A stretch of DNA of 64,000 nucleotides, from contig JAJEKV010000003.1 in the NCBI GenBank assembly GCA_021234155.1, positions 20,632,386-20,696,385 of the forward strand, given 5' to 3'. The DNA is from Isoetes taiwanensis (lineage: Eukaryota > Streptophyta > Lycopodiopsida > Isoetales > Isoetaceae). The notes below the pieces were generated by a model that ran no database searches, was not told where the DNA came from, and saw nothing but the letters and a program-made list of their open reading frames with translations. Shown piece after piece: positions 1 through 12,506 of this stretch. Made by a program: the position numbers and the translations under genes. Within the stretch, counting starts at the first letter, position 1; every line of letters starts with the position of its first letter.

Positions 1-458
1 GCAAATTGATGGCAAAGCAAGTCATCTTTGGGATCATAATCCTCCAGCCCGAGATAGTTAGGCCTTCCTTTCCTAGGACCAACATAATGTTTTTCAGCAG
101 CTGGAGGAGCCATCGACTTGCGAATACTACTAACCACATCATTAACTTCCTCAGGTGTTATCAAGGCTCTCCACCTAGACTTAGGTAGCCATCCATCTTT
201 TGAATCATCAGAGGATGTGTCTACTTGTCCCAATAATCCATGTACCTGTCTCCAATACTTGATGCATTCAAAAATGCCGTCCAATGTGCTTTGCAATGAA
301 TCCACCTCTGCAAAAGGCTTAGGAGCTTTTGGTTGACCTCTGGGAATCTTAGCTTTACCATTCTCATCTTCGTGCCATATAGGTATCATCTGGCCTCCAT
401 TTATCATCTGAAGGTCTTGGCTTATTTTCCATGACTCAGAATGTGTACTTAAGTTAAA
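1..458 (-). CDS. Partial open frame of unknown function running off the left edge
   Basis: Read on the minus strand, the frame is open from a TAA at 459-461 to the window edge, about 152 codons without a stop. The translation is protein-like: it is charged, has tryptophan-containing stretches such as DGWLPKSRWRALITPEEV, and ends near GRPNYLGLEDYDPKDDL at the edge. The codon use and low stop density suggest real coding sequence or a young relic. I do not recognise the family. The true start is unknown: the first ATG-bearing part (MINGGQMIPIWHEDENG) may be preceded by a splice acceptor near 450 rather than an initiation codon. It could be the 3' part of a host gene or of a transposon protein. 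Confidence 0.35.
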
Positions 459-477
459 TTAACAGCTTGATGCAGCA

Positions 478-909
478 TTGCCCCTCCTCACAGGAAAATC
501 AGCCGAGGAACGCACTTGCTCGACATTTGAACATATAGGATCTGAACAGCTCGAGAATGAAGACGAGGCAAAGGACGGTAATAGAAAACGTTTAATGAAC
601 AATGGCAGTCCAGAATTTAGCCAATTGCCACAGCGTGAATTGTTGGGAGATACAGACAACATGGAGACCAAATTCTCTTCGAGCTCTGAACACGTCAGGA
701 AATTGGCTGAGGCAATGGAAGTGGACATGCCTATTGTTACTGGATATACAGAAATGGAACTGTCGCAGGTTATAGTCGCAGGCCAGGCACATATTACAAG
801 AATATCAAAGCATGTTTCAAATTCCATCCAGGAGACTATAAAATCGTTGTGGCAGTTGTGTTTACCTCTTTTCTTAAATATTATATCTGATTTCACCATG
901 GCCTATTAG
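478..909 (+). CDS. Unassigned 143-residue ORF, possible exon
   Basis: The frame encodes a polar, glutamate- and serine-rich N-terminal half followed by an amphipathic stretch (EVDMPIVTGYTEMELSQVIVAGQ). A splice-acceptor-like gatgcag lies just upstream and a CAG near 860 could end an exon, so this may be an exon rather than a full gene. No known domain is recognised. The opposite strand is also open here (459-899), so the coding strand is not secure. The Tourist-type MITE begins about 100 bases after the stop. Confidence 0.2.
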   Translation: MPLLTGKSAEERTCSTFEHIGSEQLENEDEAKDGNRKRLMNNGSPEFSQLPQRELLGDTDNMETKFSSSSEHVRKLAEAMEVDMPIVTGYTEMELSQVIVAGQAHITRISKHVSNSIQETIKSLWQLCLPLFLNIISDFTMAY

Positions 910-1014
910 ATACATGTCATCAATTGCTAACGTAAACGATCAGCATGTAATATATTTACCAATATTTTCTAGTATCGTATTTCTATTGATTTACCACAAT
1001 CTTATGCCAATTTA

Positions 1015-1483
1015 GGGTACATTCGCACGCGCGGTTAAGTTAGGTTAAAATATGGTTTTTAACTAGATTTACATTCGCACCACTAGTTAAGTTAGCATAT
1101 AGTTAAGAATTTAGTTTACTTTTTTAACCAAAAACACTAACTAAACTTGTCTTCGCATCTTGTTCAGTTAAGTTAGCAAAATTAACTAAAAGTTAGCTAA
1201 ATTAAAAATTAGCACTAACCTCATAGAGGTCACTTTAAGTTTAGTTAAATGTGCTTATAATTTTTTATGCCTTTGGTTAACTTAACTAGAAATGTTCGAA
1301 AGCATTTAGTTAGCTAGTTAAGTTATTTTTTAACCAATTTTTTTAACTAAACGAGTGCGAAATGGTTTTCCGTTAAGTTAGCCTAAGTAATTTTTTTAAC
1401 TAGCTTTGGTGCGAAGGCAATCACCCGGTTAGTATTAAAACGGTAAAAGTTAACTAAACTTAACCATGGGTGCGAATAGACCC
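1015..1483. mobile_element. Tourist/PIF-Harbinger-type MITE, 469 bp
   Basis: The element begins GGGTACATTCGCAC and its other end, read on the reverse strand, is GGGTCTATTCGCAC. The two termini match at about 26 of 33 positions, continuing through GGTTAAGTT. It is flanked on both sides by TTA (1012-1014 and 1484-1486), the 3-bp target duplication typical of PIF/Harbinger. There is no coding capacity. Inside, the terminal motif recurs several times in both orientations (for example ATTCGCAC followed by GTTAAGTTAG near 1070 and 1150, and its complement near 1352), so the element looks built from repeated subterminal units. Confidence 0.8.
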
Positions 1484-1792
1484 TTAATATGTTTAATTCT
1501 TCGATAAATTGGCATGGCGATCTGTGCGAGCAATTCAGTTCATATTGTAGAGGTTGAATTGCTTGTCCGCATTGCATATATGTCGGCATAATACGGATTC
1601 TCGCATTAAACATTTTATTGTCCAGATTTAGCCTTCTCAGACACTGCATCTAGCTAAATTAGGACAATTAATTGTTTTTCTAGGAAATATTACAACCCAT
1701 TTAGTTGTCGAACGAGAAAACGAAATTTCTCTAATTAATTAATTCTTGCTTATGAGGATGATATTGCAGCATCTATACCTCTTCACATAACT

Positions 1793-4578
1793 GTGATAAC
1801 ACATGGATTTGCAGAATTCCAGTCCGCTGAAAGAGAGATGTTTACAAGAACTCGTTATCAAGATGCTGCAACAACATCTTATGGCCCATCACCTTCATTT
1901 AATACTGTACGTTCGACTTGTCCGGGTACATGTATACATGGTCTGTTTTCCTCTACAAACACACCACGAAGGGCAGAGGGGATCATCCCTAGAGTAGAAC
2001 TCTCATCAGAAGATGAAGACACCAATAGGGAGCAACGAGATTACATGTTCTCCAGCCATTCTTCCAAGAAATTCAAGGTGAATTTTAGCTTGAGAGTATG
2101 TTCCTCTATAAGAGGAAGAAACCTTATGGATGAACAGAAAATAAGGAGGCTTCTAAGAACTAAATGCTACTCATTGGGTTGCATCAACAGATTTAACATG
2201 GCTAAACTACATGCAGTGTAGAGACAATTACAGTTCAATGACATTGGCAGACCAGAATACCTACTTGGCTTATCATGTAAGACCAGACTGCCACAATTTC
2301 TTGCACTATATTAACCGTAGAACAAGTCTGCCAGAAATGCTTTATGGTTGTCCACCATTTAGGGTCCACTAGAATGTCTCGGTTACATAAAAGACTGGAT
2401 AAAAACCCAGCAATTTATGATCATTGTAGGCCAAGAAGAGTTGTAACGATGCATGCCCTAGCTGTTGTGTCGTGGATGGAGAAATATTTTAGAGAAACAT
2501 GTGAAAAGTTGCCTAATAGCAACATGTATCATTTGACTGACAATATTACAAAAATGGATGTCTTCCAAGAACACAAAGAGACTTGCATTCAGTCTCAGCA
2601 TATCTCTTACTCAATTCGGCCTTGTGAAAATTCTCAGGAGACATAAAATATCTATTTGCTCAAGATGTGCAGAATTAAAGAGCCACAAAAAACTGCAAAG
2701 ACAGAGGTCGAAAGACGTAAGTTAAAGTTCTTTAATCTCACACTTGCTTCATGGAATTGTTTTGACCTGATTTCTTCAACAGATATTGTGCAACAGAACC
2801 TTGCTAGATACCATGAACAAGAAGTAGCCTAAAGATGGAAGCTTGCCAAGCACAGGAAAAAAGCTCTTGAGCATCTACTGCAATATATGTCTGTTGTAAT
2901 TGATGGAATAGATCAAAAAAGGACCACTCTGCCTCATTTCTTGAATATTCCTAAAGATGTGCCAGAGGAATGCTTTGTTAAGGTTCACCTTCTAGGAGCT
3001 ATAGTCTTTAAAGGAAGTCTAAAGTGCAAAGTTTTTAACGTATCCAAACTTGCATGGTGACCCGAACCTTACAATTGTAATTCTTAACAAGGTGTTGTGT
3101 GAGCAAGAGCAATTACCACCAGTGCTCTATCTACAACTTGATAACATTACCACGGAGAACAAAAATCAAACATTCTTTGTTTATTGTGCCATGCTAGTGG
3201 AGCTAGGGATCTTCGAAAAAGTAAAGCTCGGATTTTTACTTGTAGGCCACACTCATGATCAAATAGACCAGATGTTCAGCAGATTTTCCATGCGTCTTAG
3301 AAGGAAGAAGGCTTTTTGTCTTCCTACTTTAATTCGAATCATTGAAGACTCTTACACTCCCACATGTTGAGCTTCTAAAAGAGACTGCTGACTTTAGAAA
3401 ATTTGTTTTCTCCACACGTTCCAGTAGAGATCAAGCTGTCAATAAGTTGAATGATCTCATGTTTCAACACCACATCAAGTTTTACTTGAAAAATAGAGAA
3501 AGCTTTTTATGGGGGAAGAAGTACACCACAACTCCAAAAGAGTCAAAGCAGAAGAAAAATACCCCAGTGACATCCTTAAAAAACATTGAAAATGGAATTT
3601 CCTCAGGCTTTAAGTACTTCCTAGAAGAAAACTAGATGTAGTGGAGAAATTTCTTTCTTGAACAAAAAATTGTTATTCAAAACCTAGCTCTAAGGCAGTT
3701 GCAGGAACCTTTTCAGTAGCCTAACACCTTCCATCAATCCCTAAACATGCAAGTCCAAGCAATGCTACAATAGCACCTGCAGTAGAGGAAGACGAGGACC
3801 GAGTCATTACCTTGGACCAAGACGCAGGAATGAGCCTCCAGGTAATATCACAGAAATTGCCAAAGGTTTCGACTGAGGAGGATGACAAAGATCGACCTTT
3901 TTGGATAGCAAAAGTACTTGACACAGTCAAGGCAGAAGGCTTAGTGACTAAACTCAAGATTCATTGGCTTACGACACGTTCAGAAAATACTTTTGAAGTA
4001 GGTGTGAGTTAGAAATGAGAACTCAAGGAAAGGGGGGAAAGTCCAAGAAAATGGATTGTAGGGATGATCTAAACCTACGGAAGTGAGTATACTATGCTAT
4101 GATTTTAAATTGAAATCTGGCAATCGTCTATGTCAAAGGACGACCAATTTGTTAAGATGGCTTGTAATTACGAGGAAGAGGACGAAGAAGGGAGTGGTGG
4201 TGGCAATGCTTCACCGTTTGTTGATATGAGGAAGATAACTCAAGCACTTCCTCAAGTGATAGTGAAAGAAGTGAAGGTGATGAGGCAGGGTTCGAAATTG
4301 TGAGGGTTCGACCCTTAAAAATCCGGCCATTCCAAAAAAATTTCGATAGCCAAAAAATATTCCCGGCATTTTTTCAGGCTATTTTCGGAGAAGTTTCTAA
4401 GGATTTCCGGGAAAGTACACTATAATTTCATGTATTTCCGACAGCCTTAAATGTAAGCAGGCATTTTTAATGGTTAGGGCAAATTCTAATTTCGAACCCT
4501 GATGAGGATGGCATAAATGAATATGATGACGTGTTGGATCTCTCTCTCATCACTCCTCACAATTTTGCACACAACTAA
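1793..4578 (+). pseudogene. Decayed DUF7869-type transposon protein
   Basis: Fragments in shifting frames add up to one protein of the DUF7869 kind, known from transposon-like genes of early-branching plants and animals. The clearest block is 3050-3370: QLDN at about residue 28 of that ORF, then ENKNQ, ELGIFEKV and the diagnostic GHTHDQIDQMFSRFS. Upstream, 2140-2290 has a Cys-containing segment (CYSLGCINRFN), and 2790-3050 holds the ARYHEQE and FLNIPKDVPEECF parts. Downstream, 3812-4012 has DRPFWIAKVLDT and KIHWL, the C-terminal segment that often follows in such proteins. An acidic, serine-rich tail lies at about 4170-4286 and resumes at 4501-4578. Multiple stops and frame changes show it is dead. 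Family assignment is from remembered motif resemblance. Confidence 0.6.
4287..4500. mobile_element. Small hAT-like nonautonomous element, 214 bp
   Basis: Perfect 13-bp terminal inverted repeats AGGGTTCGAAATT and AATTTCGAACCCT bound the segment. It is flanked by GATGAGGC (4279-4286) and GATGAGGA (4501-4508), an 8-bp target duplication with one mismatch, which fits hAT elements. It interrupts the acidic tail of the DUF7869-type relic: the flanks read as one open acidic frame once it is set aside. The interior (repeated ccggcattt and ttccgg motifs) has no coding capacity. Exact ends may shift by one base, because a C and a G also pair just outside. Confidence 0.65.
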
Positions 4579-4579
4579 G

Positions 4580-6358
4580 TCTTAGGAAAAGACTGTAAAT
4601 TTTGCATGTGGATATAAAGATTTTATCTTCAATTTTTGAAAATACTAAAATTTTAGTTACAGACTTCACTTCAATTTTTTGTTAAATGTTATATTCTTTT
4701 AAATTAGAGGTTCTCTCTAAAAACATACTTCAGGAAAATTCTAGTTGCAAGGAAAAGTGTCAGTTTGACATAGTCAATTCTCTCTTTGCACAAAAAAAAT
4801 CAGTGATTTTAGAAGGGGGAGGGGTCAACATACAATTTTATGTCTCTTTTTTTTTACCTCATTTTAGCCCCTTTTGTAAAAAATAAGGGAATCTTTGAGG
4901 AATATTTCTTTTGTTCCCGTTTCGATGATTTGCTCCCGTTTAATACACAATAATGTTAGAGGCGTGGTTAAATTAGAACATGGACTGATTGAATTGAGTA
5001 CCTAGCAATTAAGGTTAATTTTCATTATGACAAAATGAAAAATGGGCGGCTTCTGCGCAATAGAAGACCATTAAAGTCTCAAGCTTAGTCTTCACTTGAG
5101 AAGGTGAGTTGTCTTCCTCTCTAATCAAGTTTTTCAACTTTGTAGAGCAGTTAGATTATTAGAAACAAAGTATCGTAATTTTTGCAAAAAGTTCAATTTA
5201 TAAGCTCATCATTGTTTGTTTCGACAATAAATTTGTAACAAATAAAGCTTTAGTATTGTTGTTGAAGTTGAAAATATGAATGAACAATATTTGAGTGGAT
5301 ATCAGTACTGGCATCCCCAGCCTCCCATAGAAGCCGGATAAAGAAGTTATCGGTCTTCGCCTCAGCTGATAACCAAAATTGTGTGGCTGCGCCTCAGCTG
5401 ATAACCAAAATTGTGTGGCTGATATTGGCCTCGAACGTACAGTCTCAGCCACGCATTTTTGTTCATCAACTGGGGCAAAAACAGATAACCGCCTTATTGG
5501 GCGAAAATTTACAGATGTTTGTCTCAAAAGGACTGTCCCTCCAGGGAAAGAACTCTCCCTGCCCCGCCCTGCCATCCTCTACGAGGACAAGGCAGAGCTT
5601 TTGGGCCGATGTTACCAAACAATTGAACAACGAGGATAAGTGCCAGATGGAACCAATGATCATTTAGGTTCAAATGTCTCGGTCTGTTAGGATGCCTCAG
5701 CTGCATGCATTACTGCACTTTCACTTGGCACCTATCGTGCTGGAATTTGAGTTTGCCCATGGATTGACAAAAAACATAGGATGGAGGATGAAGCAAGCTC
5801 ATTTCACTTTTGAGTTAATTATATCTAGGCAGACAAGAGCCAAACGAGCCTCGTTGATGCATCTCAATTGTGCTAGAACCTGTGGGAAACAAATTTGCTT
5901 TATGCGGCAGGAAGCTAAAAACTACGGTTTTTAACTTTGAGTTTCAAATACTGTCGTACAAAACAAACTGCAGTCGACTTGATGTAAAATATACAATTTA
6001 GCTTGTATATATGAGCCTTAAATCAGAAGCTTTGATTTTGCCGCTGCCGTGAAATTTGGCGCGCTTAAATTACATAGTCAAAATACGTAGGGATGGCAAC
6101 TTTCTGCTTCAATCCCATAACACATACATGCACAAGAGGGAACTCTTCCCTGTAAGCAATTTTTACTGTACATGGTAAACTCTAGGTTACAAGACGAAGC
6201 CATTGGGCTCTTCACTTTGTGAACTTCTAACCGACAAAGTGAGGTCAGCAGCAAATTGCAAATGAATAAGACCTTCCTGCCTAGAGGAAGGATATCGTGC
6301 ATGTCGTTTGCTGATGTCAAAAATGGAGGCATTATGGGTGACTGTGCACCTTTTGTAA
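4580..6358. other. No gene recognised; contains a 32-bp tandem duplication
   Basis: The region is AT-rich and has only short ORFs. The ORFs around 5198-5700 overlap on both strands and owe part of their length to the 32-bp duplication at 5358-5421; none resembles a known protein. The last few hundred bases before 6359 are probably the 3' untranslated region of the minus-strand gene that follows. Confidence 0.4.
5358..5421. repeat. Tandem duplication, 2 x 32 bp
   Basis: The unit beginning cgcctcagctgataaccaaa is present twice in direct tandem, 5358-5389 and 5390-5421, with no difference between copies. A recent slippage or patch-repair event is the simplest explanation. Confidence 0.9.
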
Positions 6359-9300
6359 CTAAAGGGAAACGAAATGAGCAGATTCTGGAAAAACATTTGA
6401 CACAGGCACAGCTGTAACATATCTTTGGGGGATCGTCCTGTAAGCTCCATGTATTGTATCAGAATTACTATTCCAGCGCCAAGAATCTTCTATGTGACAA
6501 TCTACCAACCTATCCGAAACATACAGCTTGTCTAATTCTTGCATGTCTCTTGTAAGCTCAATAACAGAGGGCGCATCCTCTAGCCTGCACCAAGTTGTCG
6601 TCTATATTAAAAATGGTATCCACCAATGTTTTCACAAGAGTATTATTGCTCAGAAAGAAGTGACAACTCAGAACTGATAGATGGTTGCAAGTTAAAGGTA
6701 CTCAGACGATGCATGCAACTTGAAGATTCTAAAATGTGTAACTGACCCATGAGCATGTAAATGTTATGGAACTGCCACTTTTACTATTCTAAGAGGTATG
6801 TACAATAGAATACAAAGCCATGAGTAAAAAAAATAACATACCACAACACTGAACATTGATTCATACCTTGTGTAAGTTTCTTCCAACTCCTTGATTCTCT
6901 CTATAAATCCTTCTGCAAGCTTCAAGAGTGCAGAATGTCTCCCATCCTCTGGTAATGGGTTCTGTTGCCAAGTAGGCCTGTATATGGAAAAAACAAAACA
7001 ATGTAGCTCTTTAAAAATTTCTATCACACTTTAAGAATTTGTACTTACCATTGATTGAAACTAGAGTCTCTGCCTCTTTCACCGTGACTACAATTCTTTC
7101 TGGATGATCCTGCAAGCCGGCAAGCCTCCCCTAAAGCAAGCCTTGCAAGCGTGTATGTGGCACAATCTCGATCATCAATTGTAGTACTCCGCATCATTGC
7201 AGCAGGCAAGGGGGATATGACATGTTGCATTAACTGAGTAGTCAATTTCATTCTTTGCATTGCTCGAACCTTAAACAGGGCATTTGGGTCTTGAGGATCT
7301 CCTATATCATCATCCTTTTGAAGTGAAAAGAACATATTAGACCCTCGCAGTAAAATGATAAAATGCCCATATTGCATGTTAGATGAGTACCTTTTCTGGC
7401 AAACGATTAGCCGCAACTGCCCAATGTAATTCAGCACCGCTGAAATTAAGGAAAAACAAATAAGCTGCTGCCGCTATTAGATGAAAATACCAAAGGCAGG
7501 AAATAGTAAAACCTGGTAGTTGGAAGAGGTCCTGATGGCTGGGCTATAGCAACACGCCATGGAATGAGAGATGAAAACTCCTTCTGTCTTTTCTTAGGAG
7601 GTTCTGAGAAAGGATCTCTTGCAGAAGGAACTGGAGGCTGAACAAATCTTGGTGGCAATGAAGCTGCAGAACCAAACATTGGGTTCATGTTCTCACAGGT
7701 TTTCATGGACAATCCAATACTTTGGGACGCAGCCACATATGGGCCACTTGATTGCATGACTTGATGTCCAACTAAACTAGCATTGTTGCATTTTACTTGA
7801 ACAACCGCTTGTAAGGTACCTTCGGCAAGGCTTCTCATTTGTACATGCTCTCGGGCATCTTGCAATGAATTTTCAGAGAACTGGCAGCTTTGCTGATCGT
7901 AGAACTGCTTTTGTGATTCTAATGATTGGCATTCCATTGTGGGTGTTTCTTTGGGTTTCCCTGACATAAATGTCGCCGAACTGGCCTGTTGGCCCAGCAT
8001 GTGTTTTGCACTACCCTGCGGCCATCCATTTACGCCGTTTGCATGTGCAGGCACGTGCATCTCCTGTTGCCGGTTTTGTACGCACACATCCTTGTTGATT
8101 GGTATTTGAGAACCTGCATTGTTTCCTTCAATTGTTTTCAATCCTGCAACTCTATCTTCACTGGAGGTGCCTCCCTCTGCATTACCACGCTCTGTGCGAG
8201 AGTTCATCATCCGCTGTTGCATTGCCAGCAGTTGAGTTTGCAGAAGCGCAATCGTATGGGGATCACGGGATCTAGAAGCGAGATTACGGATTAGCAAAGC
8301 TTGCATCTGTGTTAACGGCCTCCCCTGCTTTGGTTGTGTGCTCAGCTGGTTGGCAGCTTGTTTCGTAAACATGGCTTCCTGCACATTTGCCGAAGTTCCA
8401 TCAGGCTGCAACTGTAATTCCACCTTATGATCTTCAGCATGAACTGGCCCTGACTGATTTGCCAAGTTATCATGTTTTTTCAAAACTGACAATGACTGTG
8501 AGTCACTACACTGAGGTATTGTAGCAAGAGATCCATTGTCAGGTTTTTCTGTTCCCATTTGTTGCTTTTGTGTTACTTGCTGAGTAGACCCCAGATTGTT
8601 TGTAGCCTCCAAAAGCTTCGGTTCTGACATGCCGGATGAGGTTTCCATTAAACTCAATTTATTCCCCTGATTTGCATGCATTGACTGACCTTCAGATCTC
8701 GGAGAAAATACACTTGGATGTGTCTTAGATTGCTGCTCATGGCTAGAGTCCAATTGCCTATTGTCCTCTCTCGACTTCCCAGCATCATCCCTTGCAGCTT
8801 CAGAACTGCGACTATGAGCATGCCCTTGCAAGTACAAAGAGCTGCTCTCATTATTTTGACTACTCTCTCGGTTCATTGTGAGATGACTTGTCTGTTGAAC
8901 TGGAGGAGTTTGTGATACTGCATTATATGAACTGTTTTGCCAAGACATCACCTTCTTTCCTTCTACTTCAACTGGCTGACTAGACTTCTCTTCGACATCT
9001 TGTTTGTGGCTTTTGCATTCAGATCCTGGCCGTTCAACCTTGCTATGGCCTATCTCTACCTGCTGCAAATGGTGCCTGCCATCTTGGGACCCAAGAGAAA
9101 GAAATGATGACATGTTCTGGTGCCCAGTTTGCTCCACTCCCATGTTCAATCCATTGCTAGAACTTATACCTGAAAATCCTTTTTGGTGCCCCAGTTTTCT
9201 TTCTTCAACATGACTTGCCTCTGGCTTAGATTCTTCTACAGAATTATCATGTGATGGCATTGACGCAGTTAACTGAACAGCAGACTTATTTGCAGGCGAA

Positions 9301-11254
9301 CGAAATGACTCAAAAACTGCCGGAAATACCTTCTCAGTTCCCAGAGGTTGTCTCATTTGACATTGTGCCCTAAAATTGTTCAACATCTTAGAAAGTCCTT
9401 TATCAGGTTCCCCAGAAGATGCAGCTGGATTATTAACTCCATCTGCAGCCGGTCTCGTATAAGTGATGTTACTTTCAGGCTTCAAAGCAGAGGATGTTGA
9501 TATCATTCCCGGATTAGAATTTCTTGGCATCAGCAAGTTTTGAACAACTTGACCACTTTCCTGCCTCACATTCTCGTGTACAGAAAATTGGAAGGAATTT
9601 GTGATAGTATCCTTCCTTTCCTGAGACCGAACATTCACAGGTGCAAAATTATTTTGCTCATTGACCTGGTTCTGTTCGAAGTGTTTTGTTTGAGAAATAG
9701 TGTCATGAACTGAACTCGCATCTTGTAAACCACCTTGTGAATAATTTTGATGCCAGACATTCTGCTGTCGTGGTTCCACTTTATTTACTCTATTAGAATA
9801 TAAAGTCTGAGGGCTGCTGTGTTGACTACTCTTCCAACCTGTGACTGGCCCTTCCTCTGTTTCCATATATGACTGCAGGCTATTATCACTTGCTTGCTGG
9901 AGATTCTGTCTAACATCAAGCTCAGAAACAAAGGCATTTGATTGAGGACTTCCTTGTGAAATATACGTCCGAGTTGGATGCTCAATCTCTGCCTTACCAA
10001 CAGATTGAGAACTCTGATTTGGTGAGTTGTTCTGAAGACTTTGGCCGCTTTGTAGGCTGGTTTGTCTATCCATGTCATGAAATAGGTGAAGGGTATTACC
10101 AGACAGAGTATGGTTTTGCTGCAATCTTGCATCATCTCTGCTTACATCATCCCTATTGCGCTGATTGTCAATGTCATTCCACACTCCCTGTAGCTTTGAC
10201 TTCATAGAAGCATGAAGATGGCCTCCTGATAATTGATCCGTCGGCAAGTGTGCAGCATTCCAGTTATTGTGATCTGGACTGTCCAAGCTTGTGGAATTTG
10301 TGTTGACACCAAACTGGACTGAAGCTTGTTGTAATACAGGCCCACTCCAGCCATTCCTATGCATGAACATATTTGCGGATTGGCTCCTTTCTATATCACT
10401 TAGATGTGGAGAAGAATGGCAGCCAATAGATTGGCCATTGTTATGAGAATTGTTCATAATACTTGATTGCATGACTTCCATCTCTTGAGGTGGGTTTCTT
10501 ACATGTGGACTGCCTTGATGACCAGATACTGTGATCCAATTCTTATGTGGTTTCGCATGGCCATCTAGCAATTGAGGATTTGGGTACATCGCCTCTTGAC
10601 AATAAACAACATCACAAGTTTGACCATTAGAATCTAGAAAGCCCTGCTGTACATATTGCCCCAACAGAGGCTTAGTGAAAGCCTGTCTCTTGTCGCTTTG
10701 ATGACTACCTAATGGGCTGCCCATTTCTGGTAACTCTGAATTACTACTAACAATAGACGCATCAAGACCCATACTTCGTTGGACCGGTCTATCAAGTGCA
10801 CTTGCAGCAATTAAGGGATCGGTTTGAACATGTCCAAAGTCATTGCTTAGAGAAGTGTCGCCAATTGGCTCTGGAGGAGCTGGTATCAGTCCATCTAACT
10901 GAGGAATGCCCACACCTAACTGTTGGGCAGCAAACTGCTGCCAAGAAAAACCCTGGGATGGTCCTAGCAATATATCATTGTTAAAACCTGTTAATCCATC
11001 ATTCAGTGGCCAAGTTGGATTCCCTGCATTGGGATAATTTTGGTGATTAGTTTGTACAAAATTTCTTTGATTTTCGAGGATTAGCTTTGCAGAATCATGA
11101 GATACATTTCCAGATGGAACGTTTGGAAATGGATTTACAAATCCTTGATTCTGCTCTGCCATAATCAACTGCAGTTGTTGCTGTCTTGCACATTCAAGTT
11201 GTTGTAATGCTTGTTGTCTCTGAAGTTCTTGAAACTGCTGTTGTTGCTGTTGTT

Positions 11255-11285
<31 letters not shown>

Positions 11286-12116
11286 AGCTTGCATATTCTC
11301 AAAAGTTAAGCTATTCATCACTGCTCTTTGAGGCACTGCCTTTTGCACAATCTGACCACCAAGGAAATCATAACTTTGAGGAGCTTGCATGGTTTGTACT
11401 GGGCCCAAACTAGAACCCCCATGCCTAAGCTGCATATTGTTCCACATGACATCTGACCCACCAATACTTCCGTCCACCACATGACATTGTCCAGAAGAAT
11501 TCTCTGTAAGTATTGATTTTGCTTGATTATTAGGTACCCCTACTAATAAACCATCAAAATTGATAGGTTGACTCCTAGGCTGACTTCTTATAACACTCGG
11601 ACTAGGATGAGCGGGAATTGAGCTTCCAAAATAACTACTTTCCCTTAGGTCAGGTGCATCACCGTGCAATTGCTTCCCTGTGGGGAGGAAAGAGTGCATT
11701 ACTTTGGGAGCAGAAACCTCACCTGCCAATTGAGCATTAGAGTGTGCAGTCTGCATATAGTTCAGCTGGTGGTTATGCTGTCTGCTATCAGATTTATCCC
11801 CATAAAGACCCGCCACATCATGCTTCATCTGAGCTGAATAATACAACACACCATCGTCCTGCTGATTATTAACACCCGCCCATGAGTCATTCAATACAGA
11901 CCAAGCCAGTGAGGCAGACGGTGCCTGATTCTGTGAAAGAGGCGCCTGTTCAAAAAAATTATGAACTCCATCCACCTCATGACTTCGTGGAGAGGATAAC
12001 CTTGCCTGGTGCTCGTGTTGTTTTGGCGAGAGGAAATCAACGCTTGAAACATGCCGCTGCATTTGGGATGGGGGTTGAAAGTGAACTGATGGAACAGCCA
12101 TTTCATACTGACCAGC
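6359..12116 (-). CDS. Dentin sialophosphoprotein-like plant nuclear-type protein, five coding exons
   Basis: Exons on the minus strand are 12116-7513, 7439-7391, 7314-7049, 6977-6867 and 6584-6359. All four introns have GT..AG borders and the reading phases join. The giant first exon encodes about 1,530 residues of low-complexity Ser/Gln/Asn-rich sequence. It has an HNFFEQ motif near residue 48, a run of about 17 glutamines near residue 275, and a conserved LTQMQALLIRNLASRS segment near residue 1265. The 3' exons carry the diagnostic family end: ELHWAVAANRLPEK, LTTQLMQHVISPLPAA, YTLARLALGEAC and the C-terminal PQRYVTAVPV..SL. The plant 'dentin sialophosphoprotein-like' family has this layout; its biochemical role is not established. 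I take ATG at 12101 as the start, 47 codons before HNFFEQ. A nearby upstream ATG at 12106 is out of frame. Confidence 0.85.
11235..11285 (-). repeat. Polyglutamine-encoding CAG/CAA run
   Basis: On the minus strand this encodes about 17 consecutive glutamines inside the dentin sialophosphoprotein-like protein. The 5' part is a pure CAG run and the 3' part is mixed with CAA. Glutamines continue at lower density on both sides (QELQRQQALQQ). Confidence 0.85.
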
Positions 12117-12506
12117 CTGATTATTAATAAACAGTCAGGTACAAAGTGATGCTAGCACGAAATAAAACAGACACGAAACGAAACGACGTTTGATTCTCCT
12201 AATTTCTACATCCATAAATCAAGACTTAAGATTTTCCAAATAACTGTACTGAACAAACAATATTGTAGAGAAAAAATGGGATGGATAAAACATAATGATG
12301 AGGGAGGTAAAAGCTGATTACTCACCCCACCTCTCACCCCACCTCTCTGCATATTCACCAAATTCTGGAATAAAGACCTCTCCCCTTTAAACTTTTCTTC
12401 AAATGTTTTTTGAGCACCGAAACTGTAATTATACAGGCAGCATAACACATTTAAATATGCAATCGAGTTGCCATAAAACGCATGCGACATCAACCAGAAA
12501 ACTTAC

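Noticed and set aside
7989-11413. Plus-strand ORFs opposite the large minus-strand exon, including a poly-Val/Ala one
   Set aside because: They are antisense to a well-supported exon; the alanine/valine run is the complement of the polyglutamine codons.
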